This document shows, piece by piece, positions 7,752 through 14,085 of a stretch of 22,492 bases of DNA; the first letter of the stretch is position 1, and every line of letters begins with the position of its first letter. The notes under the pieces are model-generated. The model searched no databases. It was not told the origin of the DNA and was given only the letters and a program-made list of their open reading frames with translations. Source of the stretch: GWF2-43-63 sp035390965. GTDB taxonomy: Bacteria > Bacteroidota > Bacteroidia > Bacteroidales > DTU049. The translations under genes were made by a program, and so were the position numbers. The DNA lies in contig DAOPKE010000045.1 in NCBI GenBank assembly GCA_035390965.1, positions 1 to 22,492 on the forward strand, in the 5' to 3' direction.

Positions 7752-8888
7752 CTATGCTTCGCGCCGCATGCTTTCTTCTGCAATGGCGAAAAACATCTGT
7801 GCACCGCTTTCAATCAGCTCATCCGGAAAATCATAGTCCGGATTATGCAGCGAAGGCACGTTGGTTCCGGCTCCCAGTCCGAAAAGCGCACCAGGATATT
7901 CATTTGTAATCAGTCCGAAATCTTCGCCCCAGGAAAATGGCTCCGGTTTTATAATGTAATTGAATTTACATTTTTCAGCAGCAGACATAATGCGCTGAAC
8001 CGCATCTGAATTATTCTCGCAGGATGCAAAAGGTTCTATCCAGTTGAAATGTACATCCAGTCCTTCTGTTTTGCGGACCGTGTTTTTCACTCCTTTTTCG
8101 ATTTCCTCTTTCTTTTGACCAAACAAAGTGTTGTACCATGCGCGGAAAGTATATCCGACAGTGGCTTCCCCGGCCGTTGTGCCGAATGCATCCGCACCCA
8201 TTTTTATTTGTATCGGAGTGCTCAGGAAATAATCCGGCCGGCTTTTATCGGTCTGATTCAGTGTTTCGAAATAGCGGATGATATCTGCCACGGCCGGTGC
8301 AGGACTGATGCCCTTTTCGGGTTCCGATGCATGACTGGTTTTGCCGATCAGCGAAATCTGCACACTCTCTACCGCCGCTGTGAATGGCCCTTTGCGACAT
8401 ATAATCTGATTGGTTTTATAACCCGGAATATTGTGCAGCGCAAAAACTTCCGAAATGTTGTATTTGTCTAATATTTTTGAACGTAGCACGGCGCGCGCCC
8501 CGCTTCCGGTTTCTTCGGCTGCCTGAAACAACAACAAAACAGTACCGCTCTGTGGCGGGCGCTGCATGAGCATTTCGGCAAAACGGAGCAATATGGTGGT
8601 GTGTCCGTCGTGACCGCAGGCGTGCATCACTCCGTTGTTTTCCGACACATGATCGTGATCGGCCAGTTCCTGAATGGGCAATGCATCGGTGTCGCAGCGA
8701 AACAGAACCGCGGGTCCGGCCTGCCTGCTTTCAATTACAGCCAGCACCGAATGTCCGGCTATCGGATAATGAATCTTTGTAACGCCCGTCTGGCACAGGT
8801 TTTCAATAATAAAAGCCGCTGTATTTTTTTCCTGTCCCGACAACTCGGGATGACGATGCAGGTGGTGACGTATTTCCGTAAAGTTCAT
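7752..8888 (-). CDS. M20-family amidohydrolase (metal-dependent, N-acyl-amino-acid or peptide type)
   Basis: 378 aa from the ATG at 8888. Members of the M20D/AbgB/hippurate-hydrolase group cleave amide bonds of acylated amino acids or small peptides with two metal ions. Visible motifs: HRHPELSGQE near the start, RCDTDALPIQE, the metal-binding HACGHDGH (C91, H93, H96) and AAEETGSG (E125, E126), the dimerisation-domain stretch SHASEPEKG, and a C-terminal SLHNPDYDF with the last His. No signal peptide, so cytoplasmic. A longer reading from a TTG at 8897 is possible, but the stump of a second copy at 10464-10522 aligns promoter and ATG at the same 18-nt distance, supporting the ATG used here. The substrate cannot be assigned. 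Confidence 0.9.
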   Translation of the reverse strand: MNFTEIRHHLHRHPELSGQEKNTAAFIIENLCQTGVTKIHYPIAGHSVLAVIESRQAGPAVLFRCDTDALPIQELADHDHVSENNGVMHACGHDGHTTILLRFAEMLMQRPPQSGTVLLLFQAAEETGSGARAVLRSKILDKYNISEVFALHNIPGYKTNQIICRKGPFTAAVESVQISLIGKTSHASEPEKGISPAPAVADIIRYFETLNQTDKSRPDYFLSTPIQIKMGADAFGTTAGEATVGYTFRAWYNTLFGQKKEEIEKGVKNTVRKTEGLDVHFNWIEPFASCENNSDAVQRIMSAAEKCKFNYIIKPEPFSWGEDFGLITNEYPGALFGLGAGTNVPSLHNPDYDFPDELIESGAQMFFAIAEESMRREA

Positions 8889-8906
8889 AAATGACAAATC
8901 AGCTTA

Positions 8907-8914
8907 CAAAGATA
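8907..8914 (-). promoter_or_regulatory. -7 box of the M20 amidohydrolase gene
   Basis: TATCTTTG on the minus strand, 18 nt before the ATG. A GTTG at 8935-8938, with a 20-nt spacer, could be a partial -33 box. The same box at the same distance precedes the truncated second copy at 10541-10548. Confidence 0.65.
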
Positions 8915-9199
8915 ATATGCAAGAATGCAACAGACAACAAGAATTTTGAAGTTCATTTTTCAATTCTGCTCAATTACAGGCGATGGAGTTACCGGCCGCA
9001 GAATGGTCACCAGACATTACTGATAGATGATAGCATTTTCAGGATATTGAGTCATGAGATTATACTCAATGGTTTACCAAAAAGGGATGAAGAATTGTCA
9101 TATACCATTTCCGCAAAAATTTCTATGAGAGATGTTTCAGGTATAAATGAAACTCGTTAGATGTTTTAAGAAAGATTCAGATATAACTGAATAAATATA

Positions 9200-9207
9200 T
9201 ATCTTTG
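9200..9207 (+). promoter_or_regulatory. -7 box of the AAA ATPase gene, overlapped by TGTAAA half-sites
   Basis: TATCTTTG lies 24 nt before the ATG. The sequence between is a direct repeat of TTTGTAAAAC at 9204-9213 and 9219-9228. TGTAAA is also the half-site of the palindrome array found after the gene (10558-10707), which hints at a shared regulator or flanking element. Confidence 0.6.
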
Positions 9208-9231
9208 TAAAACCAAATTTGTAAAACAGAC

Positions 9232-10449
9232 ATGGTACAAAGAGAAAAATATTTAAAAAACATAAGGCCGTTTTATAAAAAACCTGTAATCAAGGTCATA
9301 ACCGGCATTCGGCGTTGTGGCAAAAGCGTATTGTTGCAGCAGGTGAGGGACGAGTTGCTTGCATCCGGCATTCGTTCTGAGCGAATGATAGCCATTGACA
9401 AAGAGCTGCATGAGTTTGACGGTATTGTGAATTACCGTGACCTGCATGATTATGTGGCTGTACGCTCAAAGAACAACAGCCCGACAGGTTATTTTGTTTT
9501 TATTGATGAGGTACAGGAAATTGAGCATTGGGAAAAAACAATCAATTCATTGCTGGCTGAACAGAAGTACGATATTTACATCACCGGTTCAAATGCCCGC
9601 CTGCTTTCATCGGAACTGGCTACATTGCTGGCTGGCCGCTATGTTGAGTTTCAGATTCATACTCTGAGTTTTTCTGAATTTCTGATGTTAAGAGAAACCA
9701 CGAGTGCTAAAAAGGGCAATGAAGGCGAATTATTTGAGGAGTATTTGAAGTACGGGGGGTTTCCCGCTTTGCACAATTTTTCGTGGGAAGAAATAGCAAG
9801 CAGGCAGTATCTCCAGTCCATCTATGATTCGGTAATTTTGAAAGATATTATTATGCGCAATCAGGTGCGGGATGTTGCCATGCTACACCGCATTCTTCAC
9901 TTTCTGGCTGATAACACTGGGAATATCACAACGGCAAAAAATATTAGTGATTATGTAAAGTCGTTGCATTACCGCATTGCCCCGGAGACCGTGCAAAATT
10001 ACATTCAGTATGCAGTTGATTCCTACATTCTGAATCAGGCAAAACGCTATGATGTAAAAGGAAAGCGCTTACTTGAACTTCATGAGAAGTATTATCTGGC
10101 CGATCCGGGCTTACTGTTTGCGTTGACCGGCTATGATCCGGCAGCAATATCTCAAAGGCTTGAAAATGTTGTTATGCATGAAATGCTAACCAGAGGATTC
10201 AGCGTAACTGTGGGCAAAACAGGTACGTATGAAATTGATTTTATTTGCGAAAAAGGAAACGAAAAGCTATACCTTCAGGTATGCAAATCTCTTTATGAAG
10301 GCAATGCTTCTACAAGAGAATACAGAGCATTTGAAGGAATAGACGATCATTTTCCTAAATATGTTTTATCGATGGATAATGGGTTTGATACTAACCGCAA
10401 TGGGGTAAAATGGATGAATATAAAAGATTTTTTACTGGCTGAGAAATAG
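9232..10449 (+). CDS. AAA ATPase with DUF4143-type C-terminus
   Basis: 405 aa. The N-terminal AAA_14-type NTPase has Walker A GIRRCGKS (25-32), Walker B YFVFIDEVQE (87-96) and a sensor-like YITGSNARLLS (116-126). Residues about 200-400 correspond to DUF4143; GTYEIDFICEKGNEKLYLQV (331-350) resembles a nuclease-type PD-(D/E)xK core in which the usual last Lys is not evident (Q349-V350 instead). Such proteins are scattered in many copies in Bacteroidota and archaea; their cellular role is not settled. The gene is alone on its strand with its own promoter, between an intact M20 gene and the 5' stump of another, and is flanked by TGTAAA-type repeats. Lateral acquisition is plausible. No partner toxin, transposase or nuclease gene is next to it. 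Confidence 0.88.
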   Translation: MVQREKYLKNIRPFYKKPVIKVITGIRRCGKSVLLQQVRDELLASGIRSERMIAIDKELHEFDGIVNYRDLHDYVAVRSKNNSPTGYFVFIDEVQEIEHWEKTINSLLAEQKYDIYITGSNARLLSSELATLLAGRYVEFQIHTLSFSEFLMLRETTSAKKGNEGELFEEYLKYGGFPALHNFSWEEIASRQYLQSIYDSVILKDIIMRNQVRDVAMLHRILHFLADNTGNITTAKNISDYVKSLHYRIAPETVQNYIQYAVDSYILNQAKRYDVKGKRLLELHEKYYLADPGLLFALTGYDPAAISQRLENVVMHEMLTRGFSVTVGKTGTYEIDFICEKGNEKLYLQVCKSLYEGNASTREYRAFEGIDDHFPKYVLSMDNGFDTNRNGVKWMNIKDFLLAEK

Positions 10450-10463
10450 CAACATGGGCGTAG

Positions 10464-10522
10464 TCCTGTCCCGACAACTCGGGATGACGATGCAGGTGTT
10501 GGCGGATGGTGGGGTAGGTCAT
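10464..10522 (-). pseudogene. 5' stump of a second M20 amidohydrolase gene
   Basis: From an ATG at 10522 the minus strand reads MTYPTIRQHLHRHPELSGQD, matching the start of the intact M20 protein (MNFTEIRHHLHRHPELSGQE). A 34-base block (10464-10497) is identical to 8830-8863 of the intact gene. Homology then stops, and the frame runs antisense through the end of the ATPase gene to a stop about 25 codons later. The ATG-proximal codons have diverged, so this is a paralogue rather than a fresh copy. Its promoter is preserved. Confidence 0.7.
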
Positions 10523-10540
10523 AAAAAATGAATCTGAGAG

Positions 10541-10548
10541 CAAAGATA
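10541..10548 (-). promoter_or_regulatory. -7 box of the truncated M20 copy
   Basis: TATCTTTG on the minus strand, 18 nt before the stump ATG, the same element and spacing as in the intact gene. If active it would produce antisense RNA into the 3' end of the ATPase gene. A palindromic site at 10558-10584 lies directly upstream. Confidence 0.5.
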
Positions 10549-10557
10549 ATATCGTTA

Positions 10558-10707
10558 TGTATCAAAAATCCAATTTTCTTTACATAGGTGCATGGTAATG
10601 TATAGAAAATTCAATTTTCTTTACAAAGCAAACCCGTCATGTAAAGATCTTGCGATTTTCTTTACAAAGCAAACCTGAAATGCATGTTTTTTTGAATTTA
10701 TCTACAA
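10558..10707. repeat. Array of 27-bp palindromes with 41-bp period
   Basis: Centres lie at 10571, 10612, 10653 and, degenerate, 10694, exactly 41 bp apart. The right arm AATTTTCTTTACA is nearly constant. The left arm is TGTATAGAAAATT at site 2 (10599-10625; one mismatch to a perfect 13-bp inverted repeat), TGTAAAGA in its outer part at site 3 (10640-10666) and weaker at site 1 (10558-10584). A spacing of four helical turns puts all sites on one face of the DNA, as expected for a cooperative regulator. No gene lies in 10450-10844. Confidence 0.7.
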
Positions 10708-10741
10708 AGAAGAATTATTGCTTTCCGAATTTTCAAATTCT

Positions 10742-10779
10742 CACATCAGCACATTTTCACATCTCCACATTTCCACATT
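10742..10779. repeat. Five CACATnnn units of 8 bp
   Basis: CACAT begins at 10742, 10750, 10758, 10766 and 10774, a strict 8-bp period with variable bases between. The array ends 8-9 bp before the -33 box of the thrS promoter. Confidence 0.75.
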
Positions 10780-10787
10780 ATTAATTG

Positions 10788-10819
10788 TTTGGTCAATTCA
10801 ATGATTATTTGTACTTTTG
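10788..10819 (+). promoter_or_regulatory. Promoter of the thrS-infC-rpmI-rplT operon
   Basis: TTTG (10788-10791), a 20-nt spacer and TACTTTTG (10812-10819) make the best match in this window to the Bacteroidota housekeeping promoter. The thrS ATG follows 25 nt later, after an A-rich leader without a Shine-Dalgarno sequence. Confidence 0.8.
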
Positions 10820-10844
10820 CACCTCTTTTTGAAAACTGAAAAAA

Positions 10845-12779
10845 ATGGTCCGAATTACTTTACCCGATGGCAGTGTGCGTGAATACGAAAACGCAGTGAG
10901 CAGCATGGATGTAGCCCGTAGCATTAGCGAAGGGCTTGCCCGTAACGTGCTTTCGGCAAAAGTGAACGATGAAATATGGGATCTGAACCGCATTATCACT
11001 TCCGATGCCAGTGTGAAACTTTATACATGGGACAATACCGAAGGCAAAGCCACTTTCTGGCACAGCTCGGCTCACCTGATGGCTGAAGCCATTGAACAGT
11101 TGTTCCCAGGCACAAAATTTGGCATTGGTCCTGATATCGAAAACGGCTTTTACTACGACATGGATTTCGGCGCCAACAGCATTACTGAAGCCGATCTCGA
11201 AGCCATTGAAAAGAAAATGCTGGAACTGGCGCGTACTGATCAGTCCCTGATCCGCCGCGAGGTTTCGAAAGCCGAAGCCATTGAGCATTTTACGAAAAAG
11301 GGTGACCAATATAAACTTGAACTCATCAACGAGCTCGAAGACGGCTCAATTTCATTTTACGAAAGCGGTACATTTACCGATCTTTGTCGTGGACCGCATC
11401 TGCCCGACACTTCAAAGATTAAGGCGGTGAAACTGCTTTCCATTGCCGGCGCTTACTGGCGTGGCGACGAGAAACGTCCGATGATGACCCGTATTTACGG
11501 CATTACCTTCCCGAAACAGAAGGAATTGGAAGAATATCTTGTAAAACTCGAAGAAGCCAAAAAACGTGATCACCGCAAGCTTGGAAAAGAATTAGAAATT
11601 TTCATGTTCAGTCAGCGCGTTGGTTCAGGGCTTCCAATCTGGCTGCCGAAAGGCGCCGCACTGCGTGAACGGCTCGAGAACTTTTTGAAGAAAAAGCAAA
11701 AAGAATACGGCTATCAGCAGGTGATAACGCCGCATATCGGAAACGTTGAACTGTACAAGACTTCAGGTCACTTTCAGAAATATGGTAAAGATTCGTTCCA
11801 GCCCATTCATACGCCGATTGAAGGTGAAGAATTCATGCTGAAGCCAATGAATTGCCCGCATCATTGCGAAATTTACGCACAGAAGCCACGTAGTTACAAG
11901 GATCTGCCGGTGCGTTATGCTGAATTCGGTACGGTGTATCGTTATGAGCAAAGCGGCGAATTGCACGGACTGACCCGTGTACGCAGCTTTACACAGGATG
12001 ATGCGCATTTGTTCTGTCGTCCCGATCAGCTAAAAAGAGAATTTGTCGGGGTGATTGAAATTGTACTTTACATTTTCAAAACACTGGGTTTCAGCGATTA
12101 TACCGCTCAGATTTCGCTGCGGGATCCGAACAACAAGGAAAAATATATCGGTTCGGACGAGAACTGGGAAAAAGCCGAAAGCGCTATTATAGAAGCCACT
12201 CAGGAACAGGGCATGGATACGGTCATTGAAATTGGCGAAGCCGCATTTTACGGTCCGAAGCTCGATTTCATGGTACGCGATGCCCTCGGCCGCAAGTGGC
12301 AGCTGGGAACGATTCAGGTAGATTATAATTTACCGGAACGTTTCGATCTGGAATATATCGGAGCCGACAATCAGCGCTATCGTCCGGTGATGATTCATCG
12401 TGCCCCATTTGGCTCAATGGAGCGTTTTGTGGCTGTATTGCTCGAACATAGTGCAGGCAAACTTCCGCTTTGGCTCATTCCGGATCAGGCCATTGTATTG
12501 CCGATCAGTGAGAAATACGAAGCATATGCAAAAAAAGTCGTAGATTTGGTCGATCAATCCGAAGTTCGTTGTCTGTTGGATAATCGTTCCGAGAAGATTG
12601 GAAAGAAAATCCGTGATGCTGAGCTGAAAAGGATTCCATATATGCTTATTGTCGGAGAGAAAGAAGAGGAGCAGGGTATGGTATCGGTTCGCCGTCAGGG
12701 AGAAGGTGATCTGGGACAACAGACGATTGATCAGTTTGCTGAATTCATACGCAGCGAAATAAAAAAAGAAATTAACTAA
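10845..12779 (+). CDS. thrS: Threonyl-tRNA synthetase
   Basis: 644 aa, the full usual length. Attaches threonine to tRNA-Thr in the cytoplasm. Domain order: TGS (about 1-62), editing domain with HSSAH (73-77) and CRGPH (181-185), class II catalytic core (about 245-540) with the zinc-binding Cys of MNCPHH (C337), motif 2 region RYEQSGELHGLTRVRSF and motif 3 GSMERFVAVLLEH, and the anticodon-binding domain at the C-terminus. The start ATG is the first in frame after the promoter. It leads the operon; the stop codon lies 16 nt before the proposed infC start, so ribosomes finishing thrS may feed infC translation. Confidence 0.98.
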   Translation: MVRITLPDGSVREYENAVSSMDVARSISEGLARNVLSAKVNDEIWDLNRIITSDASVKLYTWDNTEGKATFWHSSAHLMAEAIEQLFPGTKFGIGPDIENGFYYDMDFGANSITEADLEAIEKKMLELARTDQSLIRREVSKAEAIEHFTKKGDQYKLELINELEDGSISFYESGTFTDLCRGPHLPDTSKIKAVKLLSIAGAYWRGDEKRPMMTRIYGITFPKQKELEEYLVKLEEAKKRDHRKLGKELEIFMFSQRVGSGLPIWLPKGAALRERLENFLKKKQKEYGYQQVITPHIGNVELYKTSGHFQKYGKDSFQPIHTPIEGEEFMLKPMNCPHHCEIYAQKPRSYKDLPVRYAEFGTVYRYEQSGELHGLTRVRSFTQDDAHLFCRPDQLKREFVGVIEIVLYIFKTLGFSDYTAQISLRDPNNKEKYIGSDENWEKAESAIIEATQEQGMDTVIEIGEAAFYGPKLDFMVRDALGRKWQLGTIQVDYNLPERFDLEYIGADNQRYRPVMIHRAPFGSMERFVAVLLEHSAGKLPLWLIPDQAIVLPISEKYEAYAKKVVDLVDQSEVRCLLDNRSEKIGKKIRDAELKRIPYMLIVGEKEEEQGMVSVRRQGEGDLGQQTIDQFAEFIRSEIKKEIN

Positions 12780-12782
12780 TAT

Positions 12783-12798
12783 AGGAGGTAAAGCTATA
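12783..12798 (+). promoter_or_regulatory. Shine-Dalgarno and AUA start of infC
   Basis: AGGAGG (12783-12788), seven spacer nt, then ATA (12796-12798). Strong Shine-Dalgarno sequences are rare in this phylum and absent before thrS. infC genes are known for non-AUG starts that IF-3 itself discriminates against, giving feedback control. No in-frame ATG exists until 12889, inside the conserved fold. Confidence 0.7.
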
Positions 12799-13353
12799 GC
12801 AACGAACTTTCCATTTAAAGGACCCATCCGTCGGAGACCCCCGCAAAGGGAGGAACCGTACAAAATCAACGAGTTTATCAAAGCACCCATGGTGCGACTG
12901 GTAGGCGAAAACATTGAAACCGGCATTGTTTCACTACGCGAAGCATTGGCAATAGCTGAGGAGCAGGGATTAGACCTGGTCGAAATATCTCCAACTGCTA
13001 ATCCACCGGTCTGCAAAGTTGTTGATTATCGCAAATTTCTTTACGACAAGAAGAAAAAGCTGAAGGAACAAAAAGCCAATGCCACTAAAATTGTTGTTAA
13101 GGAATTGCGTTTGAGCCCCAATACAGATGACCATGATTTCAACTTTAAGCTGAAACATGCCATTAATTTTCTTCAGGAAGGGTCAAAAGTAAAAGTGGAC
13201 GTATTTTTCCGCGGACGTTCGATTGTGTACAAGGAGCAGGGCGAAATCATTCTACTGCGCTTTGCCAATGAACTTGCTGAATATGGGAAAGTTGAATCAC
13301 TCCCAAAACTTGAAGGTAAAAGGATGATTATGATCATCGCTCCTAAAAAATAA
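12796..13353 (+). CDS. infC: Translation initiation factor IF-3
   Basis: 185 aa from the proposed ATA start. IF-3 binds the 30S subunit, prevents early 50S joining and checks the start codon and initiator tRNA. N-terminal domain: YKINEFIKAPMVRLVGENIE through LDLVEISPTANPPVCKVVDY; a lysine-rich linker helix KFLYDKKKKLKEQKAN; C-terminal domain with KELRLSPNTDDHDFNFKLKH, VFFRGRSIVYKEQGE and LEGKRMIMIIAPKK. Starting at the first ATG (12889) would remove the first strand of the N-terminal domain (YKINEFI), which homologues keep. The extra N-terminus (ATNFPFKGPIRRRPPQREEP) is basic, as in other Bacteroidota IF-3 proteins. Second gene of the operon. Confidence 0.95.
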   Translation: MATNFPFKGPIRRRPPQREEPYKINEFIKAPMVRLVGENIETGIVSLREALAIAEEQGLDLVEISPTANPPVCKVVDYRKFLYDKKKKLKEQKANATKIVVKELRLSPNTDDHDFNFKLKHAINFLQEGSKVKVDVFFRGRSIVYKEQGEIILLRFANELAEYGKVESLPKLEGKRMIMIIAPKK

Positions 13354-13382
13354 AAATCTCAACCCAAATAATAATTACGATC

Positions 13383-13577
13383 ATGCCTAAGATGAAAACG
13401 AAATCCGCTGCCAAAAAACGCTTTGCGTTTACAGGTACCGGTAAAATCAAGAGAAAGCATGCCTACAAAAGTCACATTCTGACAAAAAAATCGACAAAAC
13501 GCAAACGTAATCTGACTTATTTTGCCATTGTCGATAAGGCCAACATCACTTCGGTGAAAGACATGCTTGTGAAGTAA
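13383..13577 (+). CDS. rpmI: 50S ribosomal protein bL35
   Basis: 64 aa, highly basic. The MPKMKTKSAAKKRFAFTGTG start and KRKHAYKSHILTKKSTKRKR centre are diagnostic of bL35, a small protein of the large ribosomal subunit. Located between infC (29 nt upstream) and rplT, the conserved bacterial order. No Shine-Dalgarno sequence precedes it, only AT-rich sequence, in contrast to infC and rplT. Confidence 0.98.
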   Translation: MPKMKTKSAAKKRFAFTGTGKIKRKHAYKSHILTKKSTKRKRNLTYFAIVDKANITSVKDMLVK

Positions 13578-13599
13578 AACAAATCGTTTAACCTTGCTG

Positions 13600-13635
13600 T
13601 CAGCATGAAAGATTTCGCGTAAGGCGAAACGCTGA
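13600..13635 (+). promoter_or_regulatory. Candidate structured leader before rplT
   Basis: Outer stem TCAGC/GCTGA (13600-13604 with 13631-13635), an asymmetric internal loop, and inner stem TTTCGC/GCGAAA (13613-13618 with 13624-13629) closed by GTAAG. It lies in the only sizeable gap of the ribosomal part of the operon, just before the rplT ribosome binding site. bL20 autoregulates its operon in several bacteria by binding such leaders, so this is a possible control site. Confidence 0.4.
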
Positions 13636-13658
13636 AGCAACTAAAGAAAGGAGAAAAA

Positions 13659-14006
13659 ATGCCACGTTCAGTTAATCATGTTGCGTCGCGTGCGCGCAGA
13701 AAAAAAATCCTCAAGCGGACCCGGGGTTATTGGGGTCGTAGTAAAAATGTGTGGACCGTAGCGAAAAATCGCTGGGAAAAAGGTCAACAATATGCTTTTC
13801 GCGATCGCAGAGCCAAGAAAAGAAGTTTTCGTGCTTTGTGGATTCAGCGTATCAATGCTGGTGTTCGTCCGCTCGGACTTTCATACTCACAGTTTATTGG
13901 GCTGCTTAACAAATCCGATATTCAGCTCAGCCGCAAAACTCTTGCTGATCTTGCGCTGAACAATCCGGAAGCTTTTAAAGCGGTTGTTGATACATTGAAA
14001 AAATAG
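13659..14006 (+). CDS. rplT: 50S ribosomal protein bL20
   Basis: 115 aa, the usual length. The N-terminal basic extension (MPRSVNHVASRARRKKILKRTRGYWGRSK...) and the C-terminal globular part (FIGLLNKSDIQLSRKTLADLA) are typical of bL20, which is needed early in 50S assembly and can repress its own operon. An AAAGGAG at 13647-13653, five nt before the ATG, is one of the few clear Shine-Dalgarno sequences in the window. It ends the operon; a terminator hairpin follows 25 nt after the stop. Confidence 0.98.
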   Translation: MPRSVNHVASRARRKKILKRTRGYWGRSKNVWTVAKNRWEKGQQYAFRDRRAKKRSFRALWIQRINAGVRPLGLSYSQFIGLLNKSDIQLSRKTLADLALNNPEAFKAVVDTLKK

Positions 14007-14030
14007 ACGCAATTTTCTAATCAACATATT

Positions 14031-14066
14031 GAAAACTGTCCATCTCGGGCAGTTTTCTTATTTTTG
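14031..14066 (+). terminator. Rho-independent terminator of the thrS-rplT operon
   Basis: GAAAACTGTCC (14031-14041), loop ATCTC, and GGGCAGTTTTC (14047-14057) form an 11-bp stem with one G-U pair, followed by TTATTTTT. The T-tract is also the -7 box of the next gene. Confidence 0.85.
14059..14066 (+). promoter_or_regulatory. -7 box of the ECF-like fusion gene, within the terminator tail
   Basis: TATTTTTG matches TAnnTTTG and lies 19 nt before the ATG at 14086. The terminator stem occupies the spacer and -33 region, so termination and initiation share the same DNA. Confidence 0.6.
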
Positions 14067-14085
14067 TCGAAATGCAAAATATTAC

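Larger units (their letters stand above)
8889..9231. other. Intergenic stretch with a doubtful 89-aa plus-strand ORF
   Basis: This stretch separates the divergent M20 and ATPase genes and holds both promoters. An ORF of 89 codons on the plus strand (8891-9160) covers much of it. Its C-terminal half (for example DDSIFRILSHEIILNGLPKR) is protein-like, but the start would lie between the M20 promoter and its ATG, it has no promoter or ribosome binding site, and I recognise no family. It may be the end of a decayed gene. An inverted repeat ATTGAGT/ACTCAAT lies at 9046-9052 and 9064-9070. Confidence 0.3.

Noticed and set aside
8837..8853. Palindrome TCCCGACAACTCGGGA as a dispersed repeat in the M20 gene
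   Set aside because: Here it encodes the conserved HPELSG motif of M20 enzymes. The second copy is also preceded by an M20-like start and a promoter at equal spacing, so gene paralogy is the simpler reading, though a dispersed repeat is not fully excluded.
8891..9160. 89-codon plus-strand ORF as a confident gene
   Set aside because: It would start inside the M20 promoter-to-ATG interval, has no promoter or ribosome binding site and no recognised family. Kept only as a low-confidence note for the intergenic stretch.
10347..10565. 72-codon minus-strand ORF overlapping the ATPase end
   Set aside because: It is in a different frame from the M20 stump and has no family features; a shadow of the pseudogene region and the ATPase gene.
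10571..10693. Possible CRISPR array (about 17-bp repeat, 24-bp variable part, 41-bp period)
   Set aside because: Repeats are too short and imperfect, only three clear units exist, the variable parts contain the other arm of each palindrome, and no cas genes are nearby. An operator-like array explains it better.
14029..14085. Upstream TTG start for the transporter fusion gene
   Set aside because: It would place the first codons inside the terminator hairpin and upstream of the -7 box; the ATG at 14086 fits the promoter spacing and the start of the membrane domain.
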